A stretch of DNA of 64,000 nucleotides from Chryseobacterium vaccae (GCF_009602705.1 NZ_VSWH01000001.1:4885001-4949000); one strand, 5' to 3'. Positions 25,844 to 35,872 are shown, numbered from the stretch's first letter. Made by a program: numbers and translations. Notes: generated by a model not told the origin, from the letters alone.

Positions 25844-28204
25844 ATGTTAGGCTATAGATTAAAAAAATACTTTTTATTTTCGGTATTGCTATTCATATCT
25901 GCCGGTGCTTTTGGACAAAATTTACGTAAAAATCCTGCAAAAAAGCAACTTTCAGCAGAAAGTAAGAAAGCAGGCGCATTTATAGATGTAAATGTACCTA
26001 CTTATGCTCCTTCAGGGTATACCATAGAGGATCTTGTAAAGAAAGTACTGATTGCAGGAGGTTCGCAGTGCGCTGTGCCGAATGTAACCAATGTAACGGT
26101 TTCCCCTAATCAGCTGCCCACAGATGCAGACAGAGCATGGGGATATTTTCACAAAGGAACGACCAATTTTCCTTTTACGGATGGTCTTGTTCTCGTTGCC
26201 GGAAAAGCAAGAAAAGCAGGGAACGGTCCTGAATCCGGTGTGTTATCGGATGAAGTTGCAGGAGGGGGATTGAATGATCCGGACCTTGTAGCTGCTGTTA
26301 ATCCTCCTGTTGATCTTAAAGATGTGGTAACGGTAGAATTTGATTTCGTCCCCAACAGCACTCAGGTAAAATTTAATTATCTTTTTGCTTCAGAAGAATA
26401 TACAAGCGGATATCCTTGTGGGGATTTTGCAGACAGCTTTGCGCTTCTTCTTAAAAAAGCAGGAGATCCTACGTATACCAACCTTGCCATTCTTCCCAAC
26501 GGAGGGGGGCCTGTAAGTGTAACCAATATCGTTCCGGAAGGAGTTGGATGTGATGATGAAACAAAGAACGAAGAATATTTCGCAGGCTTGAATAACCCTT
26601 CAATAGAAACCAACTTTATTGGAAGAACCATTTCTCTTAAGGCGACTGCTACCGTTATTCCGGGGCAGACGTATCACTTTAAACTGGTTTTGGCCGATGC
26701 GTCAGATCAAAGATATGATTCCGCTGTATTTATTCAGGGTGGCTCTTTTGATATCGGGATGACCATTGTTGACGAAAACGGAAATCCGCTTGGAGAAACA
26801 ATCAACATGTGTGATAATACTCCACGGACTCTAAAAGCACAGGTGGTAGCAGCTCCGGGAACAACTTATAGATGGTATAAGGATGGAGATTTCATTCCTT
26901 ATGCAACCAATCCTACCTATGTAGCAACTTCACCCGGAACTTACGAAGTCAGAACCTATGTAGGGACTACAGAATGCCAGAAAGCAAGTATTATCATTGT
27001 TGGCGGAACTTCCCCTCTCGTACAGAGTGCTACCATGAAACTTTGTGCGACTCCTACTGCGAGTACTTTTAATCTGGAAGATGCCAAACCTCTGATCAGT
27101 ACTACGGCTGGAGCTACATACCGTTTTTATGCCAGCCAGACCGATGCAGCAGCTCAGAATAACAATTATATTACCAATCTTACAAACTATAACGGAACCG
27201 ATAATCAGGTGATCTATGTTGTGGTGAAAAATGGAGGATTCTGCAGTAAAACGGCTACCCTTACTTTAAGACGGGAAGAAACACCGGTAGTTCAGCTTGA
27301 TGCTCCAAAAGTAAAAATATGTGCCGGAGAAACTTTAGTTCTTACTGCTTCCGGAGGAGTGACTTACCAATGGGATGATACCTCGTCAAAAGTAGGTGTA
27401 AGAACAGTAAGCCCAACACAAACCACTACGTATACAGTGTATGCAATTGGTGCTCAGGGTTGTAAATCATTGCAGCCTGCCAGAATAACCATTGAAGTAG
27501 TTCCGGCTATTGTTTCCACCTTAAAAGGCGGTCATATTTGCGTAGGTGATATGATTCTTCTTGATGCAGGTGCCGGTCCCGGATATACCTATGAGTGGAA
27601 TACAGGAGAAACCACACGGGCAATTACGGTAGGGACGCCTGGAGAATATACGGTAAAGATCAGCAATGGTGTATGTTCTAAAGAATTTAAAGCCCAGGTA
27701 ATTCGTGCAGTAGTGCCGCAGATTATCAAAGTAGATTATAACGACAGCGGAACGATGGTTCTTACCGCGAGCAATCCAAGTAATGGAACATTAGAGTATT
27801 CAGTAGACAATGGCTTTACATGGCAGTCTTCCAATGTCTTTACCAATGTTCCTAAAAACAAAGTAATTACCATCCGTGTTAAGGTGAAAAATACAAGCTG
27901 TGAAGGATATTTAGAGTACTTTACATTTGTCATGAAGAATGTAATCACACCTAACGGAGATAAAGTGAACGATATCATAGACTTCAGCGGAGTGAGTGAT
28001 TATAAAGACTTCAAAGGATTTGTTTTTGACCGCTACGGAAGAGAAGTGTTTAAAGCAGAGAAAATAAGAACCTACTGGGATGGTTATTTCCAGGGGAAAC
28101 GTCTTCCTACCGCTTCTTACTGGTATCAGGTGACCTTTGAGGATCCTGCAAGCAAGCAGCTAACCGTGAAAACAGGCTGGATCCTGCTTAAGAATATCGA
28201 GTAA
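25844..28204 (+). CDS. T9SS type B sorted protein with choice-of-anchor-L-like domain
   Basis: 786 residues. Signal peptide about 1-25 (ends AFGQ). The N-terminal domain (about 45-310) has WGYFHKGTTNFPFTDGLVL, VEFDFVPNSTQVKFNY and FASEEY, the choice-of-anchor-L pattern. Ig-like/PKD-type modules follow (about 320-700), with CAGETLVLTASGGVTYQW and TTTYTVYAIG. The last ~85 residues (NVITPNGDKVNDIIDFSGV ... WILLKN) are the gliding-motility-associated type B T9SS sorting domain. Such proteins pass the outer membrane through T9SS and can be moved along or anchored on the surface. First of three tandem paralogues. Confidence 0.88.
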   Translation: MLGYRLKKYFLFSVLLFISAGAFGQNLRKNPAKKQLSAESKKAGAFIDVNVPTYAPSGYTIEDLVKKVLIAGGSQCAVPNVTNVTVSPNQLPTDADRAWGYFHKGTTNFPFTDGLVLVAGKARKAGNGPESGVLSDEVAGGGLNDPDLVAAVNPPVDLKDVVTVEFDFVPNSTQVKFNYLFASEEYTSGYPCGDFADSFALLLKKAGDPTYTNLAILPNGGGPVSVTNIVPEGVGCDDETKNEEYFAGLNNPSIETNFIGRTISLKATATVIPGQTYHFKLVLADASDQRYDSAVFIQGGSFDIGMTIVDENGNPLGETINMCDNTPRTLKAQVVAAPGTTYRWYKDGDFIPYATNPTYVATSPGTYEVRTYVGTTECQKASIIIVGGTSPLVQSATMKLCATPTASTFNLEDAKPLISTTAGATYRFYASQTDAAAQNNNYITNLTNYNGTDNQVIYVVVKNGGFCSKTATLTLRREETPVVQLDAPKVKICAGETLVLTASGGVTYQWDDTSSKVGVRTVSPTQTTTYTVYAIGAQGCKSLQPARITIEVVPAIVSTLKGGHICVGDMILLDAGAGPGYTYEWNTGETTRAITVGTPGEYTVKISNGVCSKEFKAQVIRAVVPQIIKVDYNDSGTMVLTASNPSNGTLEYSVDNGFTWQSSNVFTNVPKNKVITIRVKVKNTSCEGYLEYFTFVMKNVITPNGDKVNDIIDFSGVSDYKDFKGFVFDRYGREVFKAEKIRTYWDGYFQGKRLPTASYWYQVTFEDPASKQLTVKTGWILLKNIE

Positions 28205-28225
28205 TAACATGTTTTATATATACAG

Positions 28226-28252
28226 AAGCTGGCTAATATGCCAGCTTTTTTT
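28226..28252 (+). terminator. rho-independent terminator
   Basis: Stem AAGCTGGC/GCCAGCTT with a 6-nt loop and a T tract, after the first type B gene. Confidence 0.85.
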
Positions 28253-28352
28253 ATGGATTTCAAAATAAAGGAAGTTTTTATTGTAAAATAAATAAAAATG
28301 TATTAATGATAATGTAAGTTGTATTCGATGAAGTTTAAATTAAAAAAAATAG

Positions 28353-28360
28353 TATTTTTG
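28353..28360 (+). promoter_or_regulatory. -7 box TATTTTTG, second type B gene
   Basis: An exact TAnnTTTG ending 16 bases before the ATG at 28377, as for the two paralogues. Confidence 0.6.
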
Positions 28361-28376
28361 TTTAAAATAATATAAA

Positions 28377-31300
28377 ATGTTAAATAGGAGAAGCAGAAAT
28401 TTATTTTTGGCATTATTTTTTGCATTAATAGGAAGCTTTGTCTTTTCTCAGACCAGAAAAGGAGTGGGCGTTGCCAACCGGCCTTCTGCAGCGTCCAAGA
28501 AAGCAGGAGCTTTTATTGATGTAAATACGCCCAATTATCCTGAGTCCAGCTTTGGTATTGCACAGCTGGTAAAAGATGTATTGATATCCGGCGGAGCCTG
28601 TTCAACTTCTAACGTAAGCAACGTTAATGTTTCTCCGAATTTATCTGCAACCAATGCTAACCGCAGCTGGGGATATTTTAATAAAGCAACTACCAATTTT
28701 CCTTTTGCAAAAGGGATTATTCTTTCTACAGGATTTGCAGCAAGGGCTGGTAATGACTTTCAGCTTACGCTGGAAGATCAGCTATCTACAATGGGGGATG
28801 CGGATCTGGCAGCAGCTTTAAATGTTCCGAACAATGCTCTGAAAGATGCTACTTATATAGAATTCGATTTTGTACCCACTACTACAGAGGTAAAGTTCAG
28901 ATATTTATTTGCTTCTGCCGAGTATCAGGGGAATTTTCCATGTCAGATTACCGATGGTTTTGCTTTATTGCTGAAAAAGGCAGGTGATCCTACCTATACC
29001 AATCTCGCTGTACTTCCCAATAATGCGGGGGCTGTGAGTGTTACCAATATTGTTCCTGCTGATTTTTACTGCGGACCTAAAAATGCAGCTTATTTCGGAG
29101 GATTGAATACTGCTCAGATTGAAACCAATTTTAAAGGACGTACCGTTCCTTTAACGGCTACGGCAACTGTAATACCAGGGCAAAGCTATCATTTCAAAAT
29201 GGTTCTGGCAGATTATACGGATTACCGGTATGATTCTGCTGTTTTTCTGGAAGCTGGATCATTTGATATTGGGGTGAGCATTTTAGACCCTACAGGAGTT
29301 CAGCTTCCTGCTTCGGTTAATATGTGTGATAATGCTCCTCAGACTTTCACAGCTTCTGTGCAGGCACCTAATGTAACCTATCAGTGGTATCTGGGCAATG
29401 ATCCGATTCCCGGAGCAACCAATCCCAGCTATACCGCTACACAACCCGGAGTATATAGTGTAAAAGTATATGTTCAGGGGAATACCTGTCCGGGAACTGC
29501 AACGATAACCGTTGTAGGCGGAACTTCTCCTACAGTGCAGAATGCTACGCTAACAGCCTGTTATGGACCGGGGAATGTCACATTTAATCTGCCTTCAGCG
29601 CAACCTTCTATCAGTGGAACTCCGGGTGCAACCTTTTCCTATTATGTAAACCAGGCTGATGCGGTTGCCGGAAATGCCAGCACAATTCCAAGTCCGGCTA
29701 CGTACTCCAGCGCAGGAGGACAAACGGTATACGTCCGGGTAATGAATGGTTTTTGCTCAAAAATAGCAGAATTACAACTGGTAAAAGCTCCGCAGATGAC
29801 AGCTTCGGCAGCTCCTCCGGCAGTATTAACCTGTACGAACTCGCAAACTACTTTGAACGCTTCTGCTTCTGTTTATCCTGCAGGATCTACATTCAACTGG
29901 ACTACAACAGGAGGAAATATAGTTTCAGGACAAAATACATTAACTCCGGTGGTGAATGCGCCGGGAACCTATACTTTAACGATTTCAAATACTTACCAGC
30001 CTGGAAATCTGACCTGTACGGCAGTTACCAATGTAACGGTAACAGGGGACAGTGCTCCTCCGGTTACAGGTCTTACAGCCAGTAAAATACAAATCTGTAA
30101 CGGAGATTCTGTTATCTTAACAGCATCCGGTGGAGTTACTTATAATTGGACTGGGCTTTCGGGAACAGGAAATACGCAAACCGTATCCCCTACAGCAACA
30201 ACCACTTATACCGTTGCCGCAGTAGGCGCAAACGGATGTGTTTCCCAGAATCCTGCGACAATTACGATTGAAGTTTCAAACCCTATTACTGTACAGAATG
30301 CTGTGCTGCATAAGTGTTATGCACCGGGACTTACTTATGATCTTACAACAGCACAGAGTCAGATCACTACAGTTGGAGGAGTTACTTTTACCTATTATGT
30401 GCTTCAGGCTGATGCGCTTGCTGAAAATAACAATACCATCCCGAATCCTACAAACTATGCACCTCCAGGTAATCAGACGATATATGTTCTTGTAAAAAAT
30501 GGGGGATGTCATTATGTAGTTTCCCTGCAATTATTAAGAACCGCTGAAACAACTCTTACTATACAACCCCCGCAAACCGTTACCTGTACAACTCCTCAGG
30601 TTACTTTAAATGCATCTGCTTCAGTAGTTCCTACAGGTTCTACTATCGCCTGGACAGCAGCGGGAGGAGGGATTATTGTATCCGGAGCCAATACACTTAC
30701 ACCGGTAGTAAGTACAGGAGGTACTTATACACTTACAGTGACTAATGTATCTCAGCCAGGAAATCTGAGCTGTACCTATACTGCCACTGTTACCGTAACA
30801 CAAGATACAACCCGTCCGACAGCTGCATTGGTGTCATCACAACCAAGAATCTGTTTAGGCGAGTCTGTAACACTGACCGCTTCAGGCGGAGCAACTTATA
30901 ACTGGGGGAACGGTCTTACCGGGAATGGAAGTACTCAGGTAGTTTCTCCTACAATGACTACTGTATATACGGTACACGCTGTGGGTGCCAACGGATGTAT
31001 TTCTGCTACCCCTGCCACAGTAACGGTTGTAGTAGGACCTCCTATTGCAGGCATTGCAGCTTCTAGATCAAAAATTTGCGTTGGTGAATCTGTAACCCTT
31101 ACCGCGACTGGAGGTTTTACCTATGAATGGGATGGCCTTCCGGGTAATGGAAATACTCAGATTGTTACGCCTACCGTTACAACAACCTATTCTGTTTACG
31201 CATTGGGAGGAAACGGATGTCGTTCAACACAGCCTGCTACAGTGAAAATTGAGGTAGTTCCTGCTATTGTTTCTACCTTGGCGGATGTTTCAGTCTGTGC

Positions 31301-31958
31301 GGGAGATACCGGAACATTAGATGCGGGAGCCGGACCAAGTTATACTTATCTGTGGAGTACAGGAGCGACTACCCAAACCATATCTACCAATGTTCCGGGG
31401 ACATACAGTGTTACCATAAGTAATGGAGTATGTTCTAAAACATTCTCTGCCCAATTACTGAACCCGGATCTTCCACAGTTTACCAATGTTATTTATGAAA
31501 ACCATGTGCTTACCCTTGTTTCAAGCAACCCAACAGGAGGTGCTCTGGAATATTCTATAGATGGAGGAATAACCTGGCATACATCCAATATATTTACCAA
31601 TATTCTGGATAATACGAATTACCGCCTGATGGTAAGGGTAAAAGGAGCAAAATGCGGTTCTACACTGGAATTCTTTACATTTGTTATCAATAATGCTATT
31701 ACTCCGAATATGGACGGTATCAATGATACGATAGATTTCACGGGAGTAAGCGGTTATAATAATTTTGCAGCTTCAATTTTTGACAGATATGGAGCAGAAG
31801 TGTTCAAGGCGAAAAAAGGAGATGCAATATGGACAGGTTCTCTGAAGGGAATTAATCTGCCTACAGGAACATATTGGTATAAGCTACAATGGGAACATCC
31901 GGCGAGTAAGAAGCTAGAGCAGCGCTCAGGTTGGATATTACTGAAAAACAGAAATTAA
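28377..31958 (+). CDS. large T9SS type B sorted protein, expanded paralogue
   Basis: 1193 residues. Signal peptide about 1-23 (ends VFSQ), choice-of-anchor-L-like domain (about 40-305), many Ig-like modules (about 315-1105), and a type B sorting domain (about 1110-1193; NAITPNMDGINDTIDFTGV ... GWILLKN). It is ~400 residues longer than its neighbours because a block of three modules of about 250 residues occurs twice in tandem. Each block has VQNA-L--CY-PG, then a TLNASASV ... NTLTPVV module, then a GESVTLTASGG-TYNW ... TTTYTV module. Probably an extended surface stalk or adhesin; ligand unknown. Confidence 0.87.
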   Translation: MLNRRSRNLFLALFFALIGSFVFSQTRKGVGVANRPSAASKKAGAFIDVNTPNYPESSFGIAQLVKDVLISGGACSTSNVSNVNVSPNLSATNANRSWGYFNKATTNFPFAKGIILSTGFAARAGNDFQLTLEDQLSTMGDADLAAALNVPNNALKDATYIEFDFVPTTTEVKFRYLFASAEYQGNFPCQITDGFALLLKKAGDPTYTNLAVLPNNAGAVSVTNIVPADFYCGPKNAAYFGGLNTAQIETNFKGRTVPLTATATVIPGQSYHFKMVLADYTDYRYDSAVFLEAGSFDIGVSILDPTGVQLPASVNMCDNAPQTFTASVQAPNVTYQWYLGNDPIPGATNPSYTATQPGVYSVKVYVQGNTCPGTATITVVGGTSPTVQNATLTACYGPGNVTFNLPSAQPSISGTPGATFSYYVNQADAVAGNASTIPSPATYSSAGGQTVYVRVMNGFCSKIAELQLVKAPQMTASAAPPAVLTCTNSQTTLNASASVYPAGSTFNWTTTGGNIVSGQNTLTPVVNAPGTYTLTISNTYQPGNLTCTAVTNVTVTGDSAPPVTGLTASKIQICNGDSVILTASGGVTYNWTGLSGTGNTQTVSPTATTTYTVAAVGANGCVSQNPATITIEVSNPITVQNAVLHKCYAPGLTYDLTTAQSQITTVGGVTFTYYVLQADALAENNNTIPNPTNYAPPGNQTIYVLVKNGGCHYVVSLQLLRTAETTLTIQPPQTVTCTTPQVTLNASASVVPTGSTIAWTAAGGGIIVSGANTLTPVVSTGGTYTLTVTNVSQPGNLSCTYTATVTVTQDTTRPTAALVSSQPRICLGESVTLTASGGATYNWGNGLTGNGSTQVVSPTMTTVYTVHAVGANGCISATPATVTVVVGPPIAGIAASRSKICVGESVTLTATGGFTYEWDGLPGNGNTQIVTPTVTTTYSVYALGGNGCRSTQPATVKIEVVPAIVSTLADVSVCAGDTGTLDAGAGPSYTYLWSTGATTQTISTNVPGTYSVTISNGVCSKTFSAQLLNPDLPQFTNVIYENHVLTLVSSNPTGGALEYSIDGGITWHTSNIFTNILDNTNYRLMVRVKGAKCGSTLEFFTFVINNAITPNMDGINDTIDFTGVSGYNNFAASIFDRYGAEVFKAKKGDAIWTGSLKGINLPTGTYWYKLQWEHPASKKLEQRSGWILLKNRN
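29534..31046 (+). repeat. tandem duplication of a ~750-bp coding block
   Basis: Two successive blocks (about 29534-30288 and 30289-31046) encode the same three-domain order with clear but diverged similarity. The boundaries are approximate and read from the translated motifs. Confidence 0.7.
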
Positions 31959-31982
31959 TAAAATAATAAAACATAAATTATT

Positions 31983-32020
31983 CACAGAAATCTTTCAATA
32001 ATGAAAGATTTTTGTGTTTT
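31983..32020 (+). terminator. terminator-like hairpin
   Basis: CACAGAAATCTTTCA pairs with TGAAAGATTTTTGTG around an ATAA loop (one G-U), followed by a T-rich tract. Confidence 0.7.
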
Positions 32021-32340
32021 TTGTGAAGGAGCATTGTATATTTCTGTGATTGAAAAATAATGAATCGACGATATAGAGAAATCTCTTTCTACAAATAAAT
32101 TAATGGAAATATACATTTTTAAAATGATTGAGAAAGATTTAAAATGCTCTCTCACAATCAAGTGAAAACAAGTTTTTGATATTTTTTTTGTTCTAATTCG
32201 TATAAATACCAACATTTTCATCCATTTGGTGCTGATTTATAAAGGTTATTGCTAATTTCTTGTTAAATGCTTTTGCTTTGTTATTTTGTACTTTTTATGT
32301 AAAAAAATTAAATATGTATATGACATGTTTAAAAAAAAAT
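32021..32340. other. AT-rich gene-free stretch before the third type B gene
   Basis: About 320 bases with no credible gene on either strand and no further structure that I can see, apart from the promoter at its right end. Confidence 0.4.
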
Positions 32341-32348
32341 TAAATTTG
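32341..32348 (+). promoter_or_regulatory. -7 box TAAATTTG, third type B gene
   Basis: An exact TAnnTTTG ending 16 bases before the ATG at 32365, the same geometry as the two paralogues upstream. Confidence 0.6.
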
Positions 32349-32364
32349 TTGAAACAAAAGTATT

Positions 32365-34743
32365 ATGAGAAGAATTCTATCTGTTATTTATTTATTCCTT
32401 TTAGTCGTCCCGGTTTTTTTATTTTCACAAACTCCACAGCCCCGAAAGCTTGTAAAGAAACAGGCGACTGAACAATCCCGAAGAGCAGGGAACTTTATTG
32501 ATGTGAACGCAGCTGGCTACAACGAAAGTAATTATTCCATCACACAATTGGTAAAAGATGTTTTGATATCTTCCGGAACCAATACCTGTGTGACACCTAC
32601 TGTAAATAATGTCAAAATAACCCCTAACCATGCTGTTACCAATAATAACAGATCCTGGGGATACTTCCATAAAGGAACTACGAATTTCCCTTTTAAAGAT
32701 GGTATTGTACTTTCTACAGGATTTGCCAGAGAAGCCGGAAATAATTTTGTAGATGGACTTAATGCGAATAACGGTGGGGGAACAGATTCTGATCTTGCTC
32801 AGGCTATCGGCGCTACAGGAACACTTGCTGATGCAGTTCTTCTGGAATTTGACTTTGTACCTACGACTTCCCAGATTAAATTTAATTATATCCTTGCCTC
32901 TGAAGAGTACTACAGCTCATATCCCTGCAATTATGCGGATGCTTTTGCGATATTACTGAGACCTACATCAGGAGGACCTTACCAGAATATGGCGGTACTT
33001 CCCGCTGGTGCCGGTCCGGTGAGTGTTACTAATATACGTCCTGCAATAACAGGATTTGGAGGCTGTCCAGCCCTTAACGAACAATATTTTGCAGGCTATA
33101 ATACCACCAATATTGAAACCAATTTTAACGGGAGAACTGTTCCGCTTACGGCTACAGCTACTGTAACTCCTGGTCAGGAATATCATTTTAAAATGGTTAT
33201 TGCAGACTATACTCCTTACGCTTCTCCCGATCACGTTTATGACTCTGCTGTATTTCTGGAAGGAGGGTCTTTCAATATCGGGGTAGAACTTTTAGACCCG
33301 AGTGGAGCTACACTTCCTTCAGATATCAACGTTTGTGACAATGTACCGCAGGTAATTACTGCTTCTGTAAGCGATCCTAACCTGTTATATCAATGGTTCT
33401 TCAACGGAGATCCTATTCCTGGTGCTACCAGTAATACTATTACAGCAATACAGCCAGGTAGTTATACTATCGAAGTAAGTGTACCTGGTAACCCTTGTCC
33501 GGGAAAAGCTACCATAGAAATTCACGGAGGAACTACACCTCTTGCACAGGATGCTACATTGCTTCTTTGTGCAACTCCGGATATAACCACTTTTGATTTA
33601 ACCAATGCTATGTCCTCAATAAGTCCTACACCTGGAGCGGTATTCAGGTTTTATGTAGATCAGGCTGATGCCATAGCTAAGAATGATAACTATATCCAGA
33701 ATGTGCTGAATTATAATGGTACGGACGGACAAATTTTATACACAGTAGTATCAAATGGTGGCTTCTGCAGCAAAATGATAGAGTTGAAGCTGCTAAAAGA
33801 AACAACGCCTACAGCAGGAGTAAAATCTTCCAGGATTAAAATCTGTCCGGGAGAAACAGTAACTCTGACAGCAGAAGGAGGAGCGTCTTACCAATGGACC
33901 AATTTCTTGGGAACAGGGAATATACAGACTGCCACGCTTTATCAGACTACTACATTCACAGTATATGCTCTTGGACCTAAAGGCTGCCGTTCATTAAATC
34001 CTGCGACCATTACAGTAGAAGTTACACCGGAACTTACTTCCCCTCTGAAAGATGTGGAAATGTGTTTAGGTGACCGTGTTATACTGGATGCAGGTGCTGG
34101 TCCTAATTATAAATATTTATGGAATACCGGAGCTACTACCCAGACTATCCTTGCCAGCGATTGGGGTGTTTATACGGTAGAGGTAGATAACGGATTCTGT
34201 AAAAAGACCTTTACGGCTAAAGTAGGAGGAGCTGCAGTTCCTTTTGTAACTGCTGCTAACTATGAAAGCGCTAAGAAAACCCTGACTGTTATTGCCGAAA
34301 ATCCGATGATGAATAATATGCCAAGCAGCCTGGAATATTCTATTGATAACGGAATTTCATGGCAGGATTCTAATGTATTCACCAACCTGTTGGATAATAC
34401 CAATTATACCATCATGGTAAGAAGAGTGGGGACACATTGTGTGGGCACATTTGAATTCTTTACCCTTCAGATCACGAATATCATCACGCCAAATGATGAC
34501 GGAATCAATGATGTGCTTGACCTGAAATCTCTGGGTGACTTCAAGAACTTTACAGGATCAATCTTCGACAGATACGGTGTAGAAATGTTCCGTTTCTCTA
34601 AAGAACTGCCTGTATGGAACGGAACAGTAGGAGGGAAGAGACTTCCGACTGCAACGTACTGGTATAAATTCAATTTTGAATATCCTAAGTCTAAAGTTCA
34701 GATGAACTGGTCTGGATGGATCATGCTGAAAAATAGAGAATAA
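32365..34743 (+). CDS. T9SS type B sorted protein with choice-of-anchor-L-like domain
   Basis: 792 residues, the same domain plan as the gene at 25844. Signal peptide about 1-21 (ends LFSQ). Anchor-L-like domain at about 40-305 (WGYFHKGTTNFPFKDGIVL, FDFVPTTSQIKFNY, LASEEY). Ig-like modules at about 315-700 include CPGETVTLTAEGGASYQW and LDAGAGPNYKYLW. Type B sorting domain at about 708-792 (NIITPNDDGINDVLDL ... WIMLKNRE). The trio shares order and length apart from the insert in the middle member, so it arose by tandem duplication. Confidence 0.88.
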   Translation: MRRILSVIYLFLLVVPVFLFSQTPQPRKLVKKQATEQSRRAGNFIDVNAAGYNESNYSITQLVKDVLISSGTNTCVTPTVNNVKITPNHAVTNNNRSWGYFHKGTTNFPFKDGIVLSTGFAREAGNNFVDGLNANNGGGTDSDLAQAIGATGTLADAVLLEFDFVPTTSQIKFNYILASEEYYSSYPCNYADAFAILLRPTSGGPYQNMAVLPAGAGPVSVTNIRPAITGFGGCPALNEQYFAGYNTTNIETNFNGRTVPLTATATVTPGQEYHFKMVIADYTPYASPDHVYDSAVFLEGGSFNIGVELLDPSGATLPSDINVCDNVPQVITASVSDPNLLYQWFFNGDPIPGATSNTITAIQPGSYTIEVSVPGNPCPGKATIEIHGGTTPLAQDATLLLCATPDITTFDLTNAMSSISPTPGAVFRFYVDQADAIAKNDNYIQNVLNYNGTDGQILYTVVSNGGFCSKMIELKLLKETTPTAGVKSSRIKICPGETVTLTAEGGASYQWTNFLGTGNIQTATLYQTTTFTVYALGPKGCRSLNPATITVEVTPELTSPLKDVEMCLGDRVILDAGAGPNYKYLWNTGATTQTILASDWGVYTVEVDNGFCKKTFTAKVGGAAVPFVTAANYESAKKTLTVIAENPMMNNMPSSLEYSIDNGISWQDSNVFTNLLDNTNYTIMVRRVGTHCVGTFEFFTLQITNIITPNDDGINDVLDLKSLGDFKNFTGSIFDRYGVEMFRFSKELPVWNGTVGGKRLPTATYWYKFNFEYPKSKVQMNWSGWIMLKNRE

Positions 34744-34762
34744 TATACGATAGTCTATCATT

Positions 34763-34798
34763 AAAAAAGCCTTTCAGATTAATTTGAAAGGCTTTTTT
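34763..34798. terminator. strong bidirectional terminator
   Basis: A 14-bp perfect stem AAAAAAGCCTTTCA/TGAAAGGCTTTTTT with an 8-nt loop; T tracts on both strands. It serves the type B gene and can also stop minus-strand transcription from rsmA. Confidence 0.85.
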
Positions 34799-34810
34799 GT
34801 TTATTTAACT

Positions 34811-34975
34811 TCAGTTCGGGATAAGAATTTTTGATTTATAGAGCTTGGAAGCTGGGAGAGGTTATAAAGGTTATCAATAATAGACTTCCCTCTTTTTTTA
34901 GCTGATTTGATTTTACAGAGGCTTTCAGTATTTATAACTAAAAGTGACTTCCAGCCTCCTTCTTCCATCTTCCAA
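34811..34975. repeat. dispersed non-coding repeat, copy A (~165 bp)
   Basis: Runs from TCAGTTCGGGATAAG through TTGATTTATAGAGCTTGGAA, ATCAATAATAG and TTTGATTTTACAGAGGCTTT to GACTTCCAGCC. The same series of words in the same order occurs at 47610-47765. The left part (TTGGAAGCTGGGAG) and the right flank (reverse complement TTGGAAGATGGAAG near 34970-34980) can pair, so the transcript could fold into one long hairpin. Confidence 0.65.
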
Positions 34976-35010
34976 CCTTTTATATTTAAACTCCTTAACC
35001 CGAATTCCGG

Positions 35011-35781
35011 TTATTTATTTTCTTTCCAGAGATTGGCAAAGCTTATGAAGTCGAGAATACTAAGCTCTTCCGCTCTTTTGTCTAAAAACTCATGGGTTTT
35101 TAAAGCTTCCGGAATTTCCAGAACCTTCAGAGAATTTGAAAGTTTCTTTCTCCTTTGATTAAATCCGGCTTTTACAATCTTTTTAAAGAGTATTTCATTT
35201 CCGGCCAGGCCTTCTTTTGGGTTTCTTGTCAGTCTGATCACTCCCGATTTAACTTTCGGAGGCGGATTGAAGACATTTTCATGTACCGTAAAAAGATAGG
35301 ATACATCATAATAAGCCTGTATCAGAACGGAAAGAATTCCATAGTCTTTGGTTCTGGGAACCGCTGCTGTTCTTTCGGCAACTTCTTTTTGAAACATTCC
35401 TACCATTTCAGGAATCAGTTCATAATGATCTACGATCTGGAATAATATCTGTGAAGAAATATTATAGGGGAAATTACCGATGATGGCAATCTGCTCACCG
35501 TTCACGAATTGGAAATCCTGTTTCAGGAAATCTCCCACAAACGTATTTTCTGTAATCTTTGAATAATTGTTTTTCAGGTATTCAATAGATTCGGTATCAA
35601 TTTCTGCCAGGTAGACGTTCTGGTCTTTTTCAAGAAGATATTTGGTGAGGACGCCCATTCCGGGGCCAACTTCCATCACATTATTATAGTTCTCAAAACT
35701 AAGACCTTCCACGATTTTTCTTGCGATATTTTCATCTGTCAGAAAGTGCTGGCCCAGATGTTTTTTTGCTTTTACACTCAA
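35011..35781 (-). CDS. rsmA: 16S rRNA A1518/A1519 N6-dimethyltransferase
   Basis: 256 residues of the KsgA/RsmA family. Motifs: KKHLGQHFLTDENIA at the N-terminus, SAM-binding VGPGMGVLT, acidic AEID (strand 2), and NFPYNIS, the NxPY catalytic motif (usually NLPY). It dimethylates two adenines near the 3' end of 16S rRNA, a late step in small-subunit assembly. Divergent from ftsX with a 91-base gap that must hold both promoters. Its downstream region contains dispersed repeat copy A. Confidence 0.95.
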   Translation of the reverse strand: MSVKAKKHLGQHFLTDENIARKIVEGLSFENYNNVMEVGPGMGVLTKYLLEKDQNVYLAEIDTESIEYLKNNYSKITENTFVGDFLKQDFQFVNGEQIAIIGNFPYNISSQILFQIVDHYELIPEMVGMFQKEVAERTAAVPRTKDYGILSVLIQAYYDVSYLFTVHENVFNPPPKVKSGVIRLTRNPKEGLAGNEILFKKIVKAGFNQRRKKLSNSLKVLEIPEALKTHEFLDKRAEELSILDFISFANLWKENK

Positions 35782-35872
35782 AGTTTTTTATGATTTTATT
35801 AACAATGATTTTCTTTATTTCGTCCCAAATTTCGGAAGTTTTTTTCTATTTTAGCCAAAAATTTTAATATTA

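Noticed and set aside
34907..35158. 83-residue plus-strand frame
   Set aside because: It runs from dispersed repeat copy A into the antisense of rsmA and has no protein features.
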